DNA of 64,000 nt, from positions 19,420,455 to 19,484,454 of the forward strand of contig CAIIXF020000002.1 in NCBI GenBank assembly GCA_903813345.2, written 5' to 3'. Both the position numbers and the translations under genes were made by a program. The DNA is from Owenia fusiformis (taxonomy: Eukaryota > Annelida > Polychaeta > Sabellida > Oweniidae). Below are positions 50,901-62,127 of the stretch, piece after piece (positions within the stretch are counted from its first letter, which is position 1; every line of letters starts with the position of its first letter). The notes under the pieces were generated by a model. That model had not been told where the DNA came from, did no database searches, and worked only from the letters and a program-made list of their open reading frames with translations.

Positions 50901-53900
50901 CATTTGAAGGTTGAGATTTCGTGTTTTTCTCTGTTAGTTCCCCATGCCCCCAGCCAAATTACTGTTATAACATAACAGTTTACGTAACGACGTCATCAAA
51001 AAGAAGTTTCATCTTTACCGTGCTTTAATAGGTCGTAATCTCAACAATACATGCAGATGGATTATGAATAACATAGTTTGGGAGTTGAAGATTTAAAAAG
51101 GATTAAAGTCTCATCAAAATGGAATTTGTTGGTATATATACAAAGGTTAACTTCGGCATGGTATCATACTGTATTATAAAGACTTAAAATGTGGTGATGA
51201 ATAAAAATGTTAATTCTCTTTATTTATTTATTTCAGAGAGTTCGGTATGCATTACTCCACCAAAAAGTGATGATGGAAGGATTGAAACACAAGAAACGTC
51301 TCCAACTGAAAGCGCAGACATAAAGAATAGTCCTTCGAAACCCCAGGCGGAATTTGCAGATATTTACAAGAACATTCAAAAACCAAATATCCAAACGACA
51401 ATCGAGGAGGAAAAACTACGTCATCACTATGAAGCTTTCAAACTTGGACTCACACCTCCCCCGGCCCACTTGCACTACCCAGATGCGAAGGTGAAATCTA
51501 ATTTCGGTAGCATACATTCTCACATTCACCGCTTGCCCCATTATGTTCCGGGCGTTCTCCCATACCCACCTCTGGCCACTTTACGCAGTCACATGTCACA
51601 TTATCCTACGTCATATACCCATCCGCCCCCTTTCTTTCCTGCATTCCCAACGTATCCATCAAATCAACAACAAAGATATCTTCCAACTCTCCACCCAGCC
51701 CATATGTTACCAATTCTACCTCCTCTCCAGACGACACCGTTTAGACCCCCTGATCTGGCATTAAAAACACCTCCTACGTCACCAGAAACGTCACCAGTGT
51801 CCAAAGCACCACCACAGCTACCTGATCATCCACCTAGTCAAGTTTCAAAGGATACGTCACCCTCAACGAAGGTAAGTAAAAATACTACAATTTTTTAATT
51901 TGAATTTACTGAATTTAATCCTGAATCTATGGCGACTGTATAGACTGTATGGACAACCTCAGTTTTTGTATTACTGTATCAGCGTAAGCCTATATGTATA
52001 GTGATCTGACAGTTATAATGTCTGTTTTAAAGAAATAAGCTGCGATTAGTATCAGAAGGTTGAACATGAAAATTCCAAATGTTTTTTAGAAGACGTTAAA
52101 CCTATTCTCACATTGTATTTTCAGCCTCGAACTCCAATCAGTGGTGTAGAACTAGTCAATGGCGGTTATGGGATCAAAAACCCTCTCTTGGTAAATGGGC
52201 GTTCTCAGAGAGACTACTTAGCAGCACAAGAATTAGGTGAGTGCTTTAACGTAACACATTCGGTTATTGACGTAAATGTTAGGATTTCAACCCATCCAAA
52301 TTTTGCTTCTGTATGTACACTCCCGTCCATAAGTTTGGTAACCAGAAGTCCACTGTTGGATCGATTCTCAAAGCGCCCTCTTTATGTTTGGCTATTTGAA
52401 ATAAAGATGCATCAATTTGTTGTGAATTTCCGAAGCAAATTGTAATTAGGCCTAATGAACAAAATGCAGATGAGTCAAACCTTGACAGACTTTGATAATG
52501 CTATCCAATGAAAACGTCTGGTGTCAAACTTTAGGAGAAGAGCGTACTTGTGTACTAGTGTAGTCAGGGTAACATGGTCGCATGTGTCCGAGTTCAAAAA
52601 AGATTCGAATGATGTAAGAACACACCTGGGGCCCATGACTTCACGTTCCAAGAACCGCGATCCAACGAGGCACCAAGTAGAAAAGGGCAATTACTTTTTA
52701 GCAGTCGTTCGTGCTCATGCGATATTGTAATATAAATGCTCACGTAACATGCATAATCGGTATTGACACCTTGTAGAGACGTTAAGCTATATACGTTTAA
52801 CTTGTATGTGAACGTGGTAGAATTTAAGAATTATGATCCCATTTTCAGTTTTAAATTATCCGTATTACGGAATGAGTAAGAAAAAAGTAATGCATTTATA
52901 TATTTGTATCCAAACGGCAAACGTGGAAGGAAAATGAGAATAAAGTTAAAAAGCACTACGAATTGATTTAGAAAAAGTGCGACATTTCTCACTTAAAACA
53001 CGACTGTTTTCTGTTGAATGATTTACGATTGTCAAGGTCACCGCGAATTCCACGAGGGAATGGTACGTCACCCAAGAAAGATGGATTATCGTTTAGATGA
53101 TCGATGAATAGATTATTAGACCGCTTAGTGTTACATGCCTCATTTAAACGTTTTCTTGAAAGCCACTTTAGCAAATGGCAAATGATGGGTCTACTAAACT
53201 GAGTTCTCAAACACGCTACATTTTTCTACCCTTTGCATTTGTTCGACTTCACCTCTTAAAAGAGAGCTTCGTAGTTTATAACTAGACTCTGCGAACAGGG
53301 TAACATTGTTCTTATGTCACATAAATTTTTAACATCAAGACCAAGGTTATAAAGTTTTTCCGATTTACTGATATCACTAAGTACCTTTTAATTTACTAAG
53401 AACTCGCATATTGAGACTGTTTTTGACCGTTTTGTACATAACGTCACTGTGGTCCGACATCTTTAAGGGAACTTGCTTAATTGTAGGCTATTTGATCAAT
53501 AACGCATGTTTCTTAATATTTCAGGGGTACAAACATCTGATAACAAGTTCATCTGCCGAGTCTGCAGTAAAGTCTTCCCGTTGCAAAGGCTGTTGAACCG
53601 CCATATCAAGTGCCACAGCGACATCAAACGCTATCTATGCACCTTCTGCGGCAAGGGATTCAACGATACTTTCGATCTGAAACGACACACTCGAACTCAT
53701 ACAGGTAAATATGAAATGCATCGTGTAGTTGTACTCTGAGACACAGACAGAGTTAAAAATCTAGTTGCAAAAGCAAACGCTAAATACAAAAAGTACAAGT
53801 GTTTCGTTAAGTATCTTCGAAAAAGTAGTTCACGAGTAAAAAATAGAGTGACCTAAATGAACTGTTTGTCCAGCCAAAAGGGGACGAAAAGACGAAAGTG

Positions 53901-54233
53901 GCGTGGTTTATTAAGATTTTGTGATTTTGTTTTTTAGGTGTGCGACCATACAAATGCGTGGAATGTGACAAAGCCTTCACCCAGCGATGCTCACTCGAAT
54001 CACATTGTCGTAAAGTTCACGGCATCAGTTTTACATTCAAATATAAAGAACGCAGGGACAAAATGTACGTATGTGAGGACTGTGGACACGTGACAAGTCA
54101 ACCGGAACTTCACTTTCTCCACTTGAAAAATAAGCACCCTCATAGCCCAGCTCTGTTAAAGTGCTATGATAAACGCCAGTTTAAGTTCAACAGTGACCTT
54201 GTTCCAGTTCTCTTAAATGACCTAAAATCATGA
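41844..54233 (+). CDS. ovo: Ovo/OVOL zinc-finger transcription factor, five coding exons, complete
   Basis: Exons 41844-41988, 51237-51871, 52125-52236, 53525-53704 and 53938-54233 join in frame, giving 455 residues. The N terminus MPRAFLIRKP is the SNAG-like repressor motif of OVO/OVOL proteins (MPRAFLVKKP type). Residues about 50-260 are Pro-, Ser- and His-rich with no known fold. Four C2H2 fingers fill about residues 306-420: FICRVCSKVF, YLCTFCGKGFNDTFDLKRH, YKCVECDKAFTQRCSLESH and YVCEDCGHV...H. NDTFDLKRH and FTQRCSLESH are family hallmarks. OVO proteins are nuclear regulators of epithelial and germline differentiation that bind CNGTTA-type sites. The first intron is 9.2 kb. The start is fixed by the SNAG motif. 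Single-gene (not OVOL1/2/3) status is presumed from the organism type. Confidence 0.93.
41989..51236 (+). other. ovo intron 1, 9.2 kb, no embedded gene seen
   Basis: AT-rich, with few repeats compared with the flanks: only a TAAA microsatellite at 46274-46309. CCGTTAC-type OVO half-sites occur at about 47853 and 50188, no more often than chance. The long, repeat-poor intron could hold regulatory elements, but none is demonstrated. Confidence 0.6.
46274..46309. repeat. TAAA microsatellite
   Basis: About nine AAAT/TAAA units with one interruption (AAATAG). Confidence 0.85.
51237..51871 (+). CDS. ovo: ovo coding exon 2 (Pro-rich region)
   Basis: Acceptor TTTATTTCAG. Encodes 211 residues with CITPPKSDDGR, runs of Pro/His/Tyr and PPTSPETSPVSK. 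The SP and TP sites suggest proline-directed phosphorylation (inference). Ends ACGAAG/GTAAGT. Confidence 0.88.
52125..52236 (+). CDS. ovo: ovo coding exon 3
   Basis: Acceptor TTGTATTTTCAG. Encodes PRTPISGVELVNGGYG and on to AAQEL. Ends TTAG/GTGAGT in phase 1, matching the next exon. Confidence 0.8.
53228..53284 (-). repeat. Short dispersed repeat, copy 2 of 3
   Basis: The minus strand reads AGTTATAAACTACGAAGCTC then TCTTTTAAGAGG and AAATGCAAAGGGTAG. In ovo intron 3. Confidence 0.7.
53525..53704 (+). CDS. ovo: ovo coding exon 4 (zinc fingers 1 and 2)
   Basis: Acceptor TTAATATTTCAG. Encodes two C2H2 fingers and the THTG linker. Ends ACAG/GTAAAT. Confidence 0.95.
53938..54233 (+). CDS. ovo: ovo coding exon 5 (zinc fingers 3 and 4, C terminus)
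   Basis: Acceptor GTTTTTTAG. Starts VRPYKC. Finger 3 is canonical. Finger 4 (CEDC...HFLHLKNKH) keeps its ligands, as in OVOL. A 35-residue tail ends NDLKS. Confidence 0.95.
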
Positions 54234-54825
54234 GTAAACGTCACTCTACACCATGCTCTGCGTGAATCAAATTGCGATCCCCTTCTGAGTTGGAATGAAA
54301 GTTGTACGTTAAGAGACTTCATAAACTGTGCCAGGGGCGAATCTGGAAATCAAAAGGAGGGGGTCAAAAATTGCATCAATGACCATGGGAATCGTCAATA
54401 GATGGCATAAATCTCAACGGTTATTTTACATGATACATTAATAACATTGGAAAATATCAAAAGAGAGACTAGCCTACATTATTAATGACATTAAAAACGC
54501 TTGAAGATATTGAACAAGCGAATATATATATGTAAAGACAGAACACAGAGAAAGAGGAGACATTATAGAGTTTGAGTAATGTGGTCTTTGATTAATGTAG
54601 TGTTTACGAGTTTTCATTATTGAAGCAATAGTTGTACAAAAAACAATGAAACAAGAAGTTGAGAGAACCTGCTATTGCCAAAGACGGAACAGAGATTAAC
54701 TTAAAGAGAGTGGTATCGTGGTATGGCTTCACAATTGACATGTGGCCATATTATCTACGAACTGAAATTGCATGTACATATTGTTAAATTATTGTAAAAA
54801 GACTGTAAATATATATTTATTTTTT

Positions 54826-56131
54826 AATTTCTATGGAATAACTAATGTTTTGTAAATTTCAGTGAGAACCCCAGATCCCATACTTCTTGGCATCATCTTT
54901 TCGAATCGTTAAAATCAATATCACCGTCCATTAGCTCTGCTAGCTCGTGTTGAAAATTATTACAATTTCAATGTTTAACAATATAAAGACATGTTTACAT
55001 AGCACTATGGAAAATTTTTTCGGATTCTTCAATCAACTAATAAAGTTTTTGAAATTAAGCGAAATCATATTAAAGTGATCGAAACCCAGATTTATGAAAA
55101 AATTCACGATTGAGCTGATTTTATGCAACATGCTCCAAAGTGTATCATATGTATCATGGTATGTTTTATAGCTGTATGGGCACCAGTTGCATCAAATAAA
55201 CCCCAATGGCTACGATGACATAACGTCATGCAATGCACACCATTGGTAATATGTTATGGGCATTACTTGGCCATCTTTGGCAAAAAATGAGCCTCAAATT
55301 CAAAGTTTGGGCCCAATTTCTGGATTTAGGGGCCGAAAAATGTTTCCCTTATTTTAAATTTGCCCCCCACCCCTTGTTAGCTTCATGGATCCAGCAATGC
55401 TATCCGCTCTAAATTTCTCGAGTATTCGTAGTAGTTACTTACCAGAGGGGGTATAAGAAGGTACATGTATAAAGAGAAAATAATTTTAATTGGGTCCCTG
55501 GAAAAAGCAATTAAGAGAAGGACACTAATTTCTATGGAATAACTATTGTTTTGTAAATTTCAGTAAGAACCTCAGATCCCATACTTCTTGGCATCATCTT
55601 TTCAATGTTAAACAATATAAAGACATGTTTACATAGCACTATGGAAATTGTTTTCGGATTCTTCAATCAACTAATAATGTTTTTGAAATTAAGCGAAATC
55701 ATTTTAAAAGTGATCGAAACCCAGATTGAGATGATTTTATGCAACATGCTCCAAAGTGTATCATATGTATAATGGCATGTTTTATAGCTGTATGGGCACC
55801 AGTTGCATCAAATAAACCCCAATGGCTACGATGACATAACGTCATGCAATGCACACCATTGGTAATATGTTATGGGCATTACTTGGCCATCTTTGGCAAA
55901 AAATGAGCCTCAAATTCAAAGTTTGGGCCCAATTTTGGGATTTAGGGGCCGGAAAATGTTTCCCTTATTTTAAATTCGCCCCCCACCCCTTGTTAGCTTC
56001 ATGGATCCAGCAATGCTATCCGCTCTAAATTTCTCGAGTATTCGTAGTAGTTACTTACCAGAGGGAGTATAAGAAGGTATAAGGAGAAAATAATTTTAAT
56101 TGGGTCCCTGGAAAAAAGCAATTAAGAGAAG
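54826..56131. repeat. Recent tandem duplication, units of about 695 and 605 bp
   Basis: Copy 1 (54826-55522) and copy 2 (55527-56131) both begin AATTTCTATGGAATAACT and end AATTAAGAGAAGGA. They are almost identical over long stretches, for example ATGCAACATGCTCCAAAGTG. Copy 2 lacks about 75 bp containing GCTCTGCTAGCTCGTGTTGA. Each copy includes one GGATCCAGC-type repeat end. It lies 590 bp after the ovo stop and may be in its 3' UTR or flank. Confidence 0.92.
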
Positions 56132-56289
56132 GAGGCTCATCCCTTGGGTCATAATATTACATGTCCACGTAGTTTAAAAAAAAGAAATCCCAAAAATGTA
56201 CCATTTGGGTAAAGGCAAACTGATATAGACAGTGATGAACAGTGGCAAATAAAATGCGAATAAAATACAAATGGGAGAACTAATACTTA

Positions 56290-57122
56290 GAGAATCATAG
56301 TTATACAGTTATTGTTTCAAAAATTTCAAAAATAATAGGCATTCTTTTCAAAGTAAGAAATAAACTATCAAGACATGCATTGTTAGACATTTACTATTCA
56401 CTTGTTTATTCACATATTTCGTATTGCAACATCATATGGGGTAATGCCAACAAATCATTACTTACACCATTACTTAATCTTCAGAAAAAAGTTGTAAGAC
56501 TGATTTGTAATGCAGATTATCAACAATCTAGTGTACCATTATTTAGGGAAATGAAAATCTTAACAATTTTTGACATTCACAGGTTAGAGAAATCAAAATT
56601 TATGTATAATTGTGTCAAGGAACCATCAAATTTTCCTGCTTATCTTTTCAAAAACTACTTTACATACATGCACAATCATAATGTTGGTAATCGTACTACA
56701 AGACAGTTTCATAATATACGCCCCAGCAAAATAAAAACTGAATTGACAAAAAGATCAGTGACATATTCTGGTGCTATTTTATGGAATTCTTTGCCAATTG
56801 TATTTCGAACATGTAAAACTTTGAATTCTTTTAAACACAACATTAAAAAGGACCTTTTGTAAAAGATGAATGGAAATACTATATAAGATCACATTCCATT
56901 TAAATTAATTATTTATATCCAGACTTCAAAGTTTCTGTATTGCATCTAAACAATTTAGATAATGTATGTTACACTGTTATATATTATATGTTTTGTGATT
57001 GCGAAGATGCAATAATTTTTGATATATGCACTGATACGCCCAATTACTAAGGGTGTCGAGTGCACATGCTTTGTACATTCCATTGTTATATTATCATGAA
57101 ATAAATAAAAATAAATAAATAC
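56290..57122 (+). mobile_element. 5'-truncated non-LTR retrotransposon (LINE) tail
   Basis: An open stretch from about 56290 to 56862 encodes the C-terminal part of a jockey/CR1-like reverse transcriptase polyprotein. Recognisable blocks are SKISKIIGILFKVRNKL, YYSLVYSHISYCNIIWGN, LQKKVVRLI, NRTTRQFHNIRP and GAILWNSLP. The catalytic domain with its aspartates is missing upstream. The 3' end finishes in AAATAAATAAAAATAAATA, a LINE-type tail. The fragment is uninterrupted, so fairly young, but cannot move on its own. Confidence 0.85.
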
Positions 57123-57615
57123 ACGTTCACGAACAAGTTGGGTTTATTTTCACCGTGACTGCAGATTCTAATTACTTATTTGAACATTTTTGAAGAAATA
57201 AAGTAAAAATTGAAGATATAACAGTTTTTTCAATTTCAATTTATCTAGGTTTCCTCAGTAAGACCGTAAAAATATATGCCATTGTTAAATTAATAACATT
57301 AGTGGCAAAGATATAATAGTGAAACCAAATGAACAAAACAGATTTCTGTAATATTATATATATTCCATTATATTTTTGTTTGATGTAAAAATATGCAATT
57401 GATAATACTGAATAACAAGGCACGTGACTAACTGTGAATATATATATATACATGTATACAAGACAATATAAACTCTTCAAAGCCATGTAAATTAATAAAA
57501 TATGGCCCCAATGATTCATCAATACACATATCTATGTTCATGTATATGAATACGGTAAGCTAAGGGACGACGAGAAACGGCGAGAAATATTAACGATATC
57601 GGACCAGTATTGACA

Positions 57616-58296
57616 TAGGCGTAGCCATGGGGGGGGGGCGTAATCTCTAAGAATAGCACCATTAGATAAAAGAAGGAAAGATCTTTAAAATGCTTTTTAT
57701 TTGAAGTTTCTAGCTCTATTTTGAAGGAAGAAATCTTTGGCTTTTGGCTCACATATTTGTGATAAAAATGCCTTGGGAATCAACGCAAGAAATAACGCAA
57801 AAAATTAATCGATCCATCGAGGTTCCGTCATTTTGTTACCGAAATGAAGCGTTTCGGGAACCAGCGTAATCGAATGGATCACCAGTGATATAACCAATTA
57901 TCATAAAATACTAGAACTTCAAAAATGGTGATATTCTTCTTCTTTGATTTTGTCGCCATTTCTCGTCCGTTACCGTATCTTTATGAAAAGTGTCCAATCC
58001 CTTTTGTATAATGAAAGAGAGAAACAACAAATGACTGTGTTATTGATTCACATATATGAAGAAACAAAGCAGGGGGTGCGACTTTTGGGTTTGCATCACT
58101 GCGAGTGAAGCGAGCCCAAAAAGGGGAGTTACGGGGGGTTCAACCCGGAAGTTTTTTTGAATTAACAATTGTAAATAATGCATTCTCTAAGCATTTTAAA
58201 CTATAATTTGTTAATCTTTTTCAACAAAGTTTACAAATCGGTTCTTTCTTTTTTTGTGCAATCGACCCCCCCCCCCCCCCCTGGCTACGCCCATAT
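57616..58296. mobile_element. Foldback/MITE-like element, about 680 bp, GCGTAGCCA ends
   Basis: The left end ATAGGCGTAGCCATGGGGGG is mirrored by the right CCCCCCTGGCTACGCCCATAT. Poly-G and poly-C runs adjoin the ends. Related in terminal sequence to the MITE at 39382 and to 11906-11920. The interior has no convincing ORF. Confidence 0.65.
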
Positions 58297-58483
58297 CAGT
58301 GTTAACATAATATGGGTCATCGACCCGTAATTACTGACATTTCGACAAAATACGATCGTTTTACCATGCCATCTTCAACATCAGCGCCCGGTCGATGAGC
58401 AAATGCGACCACAGCATTACACGGCTTGACAGTTGAAGTGTTTTAAATGCCATGCCATGATTTGTGATTATATTGTTCCTTGC

Positions 58484-59803
58484 TCACTCAGCCATTTCAC
58501 CAGTGGCCAATTGGGCATTGGAGGATGGGTCAATGAGTCCTGTTTGTCGTGTTGCAGGGCCTTCAAGACCTGAGCCTTCAGCCGCGGGTGTTACAGAGTT
58601 CCTGGTCAGTTTCCTAATCAACGAAAGGACCTGTTCTCTGAACCTCGCCATTCCCATACAATACAAGTAAAAATTAACGGCATTGTTCATGAAGTACAAA
58701 CGATCGGTAATAGCGTGGACGATTAAGAAAGTGCCGATGTTCGTCAAATCGATTCCGATGATGCCATATATCACAACGGCGACGTTGATGGGCAGCGTGA
58801 AAATAAGAACAGAGAATGAGACGATAATGAGCATAACGGTAAGATCACGGGAGTGTTTTCTTTTTTTCTGATCGGTCGTCATCTGGGTGCTGACTTTGCT
58901 CCGGGCACGGATGGAGCCAATAAGCAAGGTATTGAGGATGAGAAGTGTAACGGTGGGAATGATTGATTGAACGAGCGTGTCAATCCAGGAGAGGACACGA
59001 CCAGGGGCATCGACGGGACTTTCATATCCGCTGCACAATGCGAAATTCCTCTCAGCATCGATCGTTGCGGGGTAGGCATACCAGATGAAATGGATGTTTC
59101 GCAGAATAGCTAAGACAATGACTAATGCGATCACCTTGCGTGCTCTTTCAACGGTACACCAGATGGATTTTTTGAGAGGAAACTTTACGGCAAGGGTTCT
59201 GTCGACACTCATGGCAATAATCAAATAAATGGAACATTCCTGCCACAAGTTTGCCAAGAAAATCACAGCTTGACAAACAGCAATTGTTACAGTTGATCTG
59301 GTAACGTAGCTATATAGCCAGTAATACACCATGTTAATCATTTGAAAGTTATCAACGATGGCTAGAGCCGAGATGTAATTGCACGTCGCCAATGTCCGGT
59401 TTCGACCCTTGGTCATCACGATCAAAGCGAGTGTATTTCCGACGATTCCGAACAAGGCGATGAACGGCGTAGGGTAGAGCTCGATCCAGATACCGATATC
59501 TGTTGCCCTTGATATCCATTCAAAATCCACAGCATCATCTGCCACCGCCGCTGTATTACTTATCCCCGTAATGTTATTCACTATCGTCATGTTATTAACT
59601 CCCGCAGTGTTATTCTCCCCCGTGTATGCGTTATCCATTGTCGTGTTATCCATTGTCGTGTTATCCATTGTCGCAAAAGTTGGAATGATTTGAGCAAAGA
59701 CCAATGAGTTGTACGGCTGCAATAGAAAAAATAGTATTATGGTTACCATGGGTACCTGCCTCTCCTCACATTGGGAAGTATTTTCAACAAAGGTTGCAAC
59801 CAT
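58484..59803 (-). CDS. Rhodopsin-family (class A) GPCR, probable neuropeptide receptor type
   Basis: A single long frame of up to 439 residues. Seven hydrophobic segments lie at about 112-131, 141-163, 175-198, 223-243, 275-298, 321-347 and 358-383. Family A marks: GN in TM1 (N123), D151 in TM2, C177 and C257 for the extracellular disulphide, DRT (for DRY) at 201, P283, P338 and NFYLY (for NPxxY) at 377. The TM4 Trp is absent. The N terminus has many NxT sites and a TMDNTTMDNTT repeat. At 59716 the sequence TTTTTTCTATTGCAG looks like a splice acceptor, so the first 29 residues may be intronic and Met46 (59668) or an upstream exon may be the true start. The NxxxNFYLYC end resembles FMRFamide-like and related peptide receptors; ligand unknown. 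It acts at the plasma membrane. Confidence 0.85.
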   Translation of the reverse strand: MVATFVENTSQCEERQVPMVTIILFFLLQPYNSLVFAQIIPTFATMDNTTMDNTTMDNAYTGENNTAGVNNMTIVNNITGISNTAAVADDAVDFEWISRATDIGIWIELYPTPFIALFGIVGNTLALIVMTKGRNRTLATCNYISALAIVDNFQMINMVYYWLYSYVTRSTVTIAVCQAVIFLANLWQECSIYLIIAMSVDRTLAVKFPLKKSIWCTVERARKVIALVIVLAILRNIHFIWYAYPATIDAERNFALCSGYESPVDAPGRVLSWIDTLVQSIIPTVTLLILNTLLIGSIRARSKVSTQMTTDQKKRKHSRDLTVMLIIVSFSVLIFTLPINVAVVIYGIIGIDLTNIGTFLIVHAITDRLYFMNNAVNFYLYCMGMARFREQVLSLIRKLTRNSVTPAAEGSGLEGPATRQTGLIDPSSNAQLATGEMAE

Positions 59804-60422
59804 TTAGAAAGTTAACACTATACGAGTATATAGGCTACAGCTAGCATACTCTTGTGTTATATGATCTGAAATATGATACATATTGACTGACCTATCCATA
59901 GTTTATCTATAATAATCCATAATCTATATTTATAATATTCCGATTTCTGATCTGTTAATTTGCGACTCGTTTTTTCATGATTTGGCTATTTAATTTGACT
60001 AAATAAAATAAGCAACCAATAAGTGAATATAGTCCTCGTGCAATTGGAATTTACTCCCTCTACTCCGCCTCTTACTGAATAAGTTTCATTGTAAATTGAG
60101 CCAATCTGATATTGTCGACTTTGTGCGTTCTTTAAAGAAGCATGAAATTGGCATCCTCATTCACGGGTAAATTAATTGATCTGTTCCTCCAAGAACACAT
60201 TAATTCCGATTCTATTTAATCACAGTAAAGTACAAAATGTACCACCTGGTTGAACGCAATACTAGGTAATAACTGAATTTGATGATACTTTATCGTCATA
60301 ATTTGCTCGAGTTATACATAATTTACACCTTGTCATTCGCTGCCATAGTAATAAATGGGTCCCATCTGAACAGTTCTGTCTATTTGTTCACTGTACTTTC
60401 AGCCAACCAGACAGCATTATAA

Positions 60423-60546
60423 GTTATTGAATGATTTGAAGTGCAATATACAGGATATATTCTGCTCGAGAAATTCCGTATTGGACAGAATACAGAATAT
60501 CGAGAGCGGAATATATCCTGCATTGCACTTCAAATCATTCTATAAC
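60423..60546. mobile_element. Foldback element, about 120 bp
   Basis: GAATGATTTGAAGTGCAAT (60429-60447) and ATTGCACTTCAAATCATTC (60522-60540) are perfect 19-bp inverted repeats. The inversion continues inward through GGATATATTC and GAATATATCC. Confidence 0.85.
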
Positions 60547-61017
60547 GTTTTTATCGCGTGATCCCCTGTTTTGCAACTTAGAATGTCCCCTCCGTACCAA
60601 TATTTTCTGTATTGCGACGGAGATGATCAATGGGGACAATCTCAGTAGCAATACAGATTGGTACAGCACAAGAACTGGCCAATCAGAAAGCTTCATTTTA
60701 CAGATCATACGATAAAAGTATATATTACAAAAATGTTTCTAAAAATATTGAACCATGAATTCATTTGGGACAGAGCCACTCAATCAGCAACATATTGATC
60801 TTTTGTGTATAAACTTTTTCTTATTGCAGATTATAGCAAAAATGTCAAATAAAAAAAGCTAAATAAAGTTATTATAGCATGTCACAAAGTGAATACGGGT
60901 GTCAAGAGATGATATCAAATAATATATGTCACCTCGTCAAGGTGGTGCCATGACCAGTAGTGATATAAAAAAGCCCATATTAATTCATAGTGCGTTTAAT
61001 TAATTACTACCCTGTCT

Positions 61018-61089
61018 AGTTATAAACTACCTAACACTTCAAGACGAAGCTCTCTTTTGAGAAACAAAGTCGAACGAATGCAAAGGGTA
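61018..61089 (+). repeat. Short dispersed repeat, copy 3 of 3
   Basis: TAGTTATAAACTACC, then a 13-bp insert relative to the other copies, then GACGAAGCTCTCTTTTGAGA and AATGCAAAGGGTAA. Confidence 0.7.
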
Positions 61090-62008
61090 ACTAATTACAG
61101 ATTTTATTAATTACATTGTCAGTTGTAAACGAATTCTATATTTCGATTAACATTTAGTAGTTTCAGGAACTTTTATCTTTTACTTGATATATCGGATCTC
61201 CTAAGATAATACAGATTTCAGAAAACTGTTTAAAATTCTTCAAATATTAAGACAAGTATTGGATTGATTAAAAATCTTAAAGTATACCAGTCCTTCGGAA
61301 ATATTGTCAGCCACGATAACTAATCTACGAGATCCGCTCCTGTCTTTTTCCCGTTTCAAATGTTCTTTTTTCTCAGATTTCTAATTAAAATTATCAGATG
61401 CTTATTTTGTTTCCTTCTTTTATTAAATCTCCTGGTTTCTCTTCTTTTTTTCTTGATCGCCCAAACCCGATATTTTTCAATATCTTGACCATTAATTATG
61501 TTCTGTTGTCCATCAAAAACCAACCTTTCATTTTTTTGAAACCTTTATTTCTAAGCCGGTTAGTGTACATGTAGGTAGCTATAATTCAATTACTCTGAGA
61601 GATTCTAGGTTTAACCATAAAAGTAAACCTTAAAACATTTTCGGGTCACTTTTATTTATAAGTTACAGAGAGTGCTTTATTTGATATACATGTATAATGT
61701 AATTTTATACAATTATGTTTTATATTTATATATATTTAGCAGTTCAGTAGTTATAATTACATTTATACAAGTATACACGCCTTTTTAGCTTGTTTTAGAA
61801 GGCCAAATATATCATATACAAGTATAAATACTTAGTTGTATAATTATGGAATAAACAAAAATAAACACTGGTAACTTCAGGCATACACGTCTGGATTGTA
61901 CAAATAAAGAATTATCTTTAAATAATAACTAGGATTTCCCAATTAGTGTATTACATATGTATTATGATTGTAGCTTAAAGCTACTTACCTTTTGTGTCTT
62001 ATTAGCTA

Positions 62009-62127
62009 GAATGAGACAACTTCACATATTCCTAGTCTACCTGCTCATCACGTTGTCATGGTATCTACAGATAACAAGAGGGGATTGCTGTTCCTTTTAT
62101 ACCTTTATATATCACCATGGTGTCAAG
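62009..62127 (+). CDS. Possible signal-peptide exon of an unrecognised small secreted protein
   Basis: After an acceptor-like TCTTATTAGCTAG, ATG at 62011 opens MRQLHIFLVYLLITLSW, a good signal-peptide shape, followed by ITRGDCCSF. It ends GTCAAG/GTAAGA, a strong donor. If spliced, the next exon could start at about 62450 after GAAATTTCAG, in frame, with about 27 residues to a stop. If unspliced, it stops at 62139 with an AATAAA close behind. No homology recognised, and chance is possible. Confidence 0.25.
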
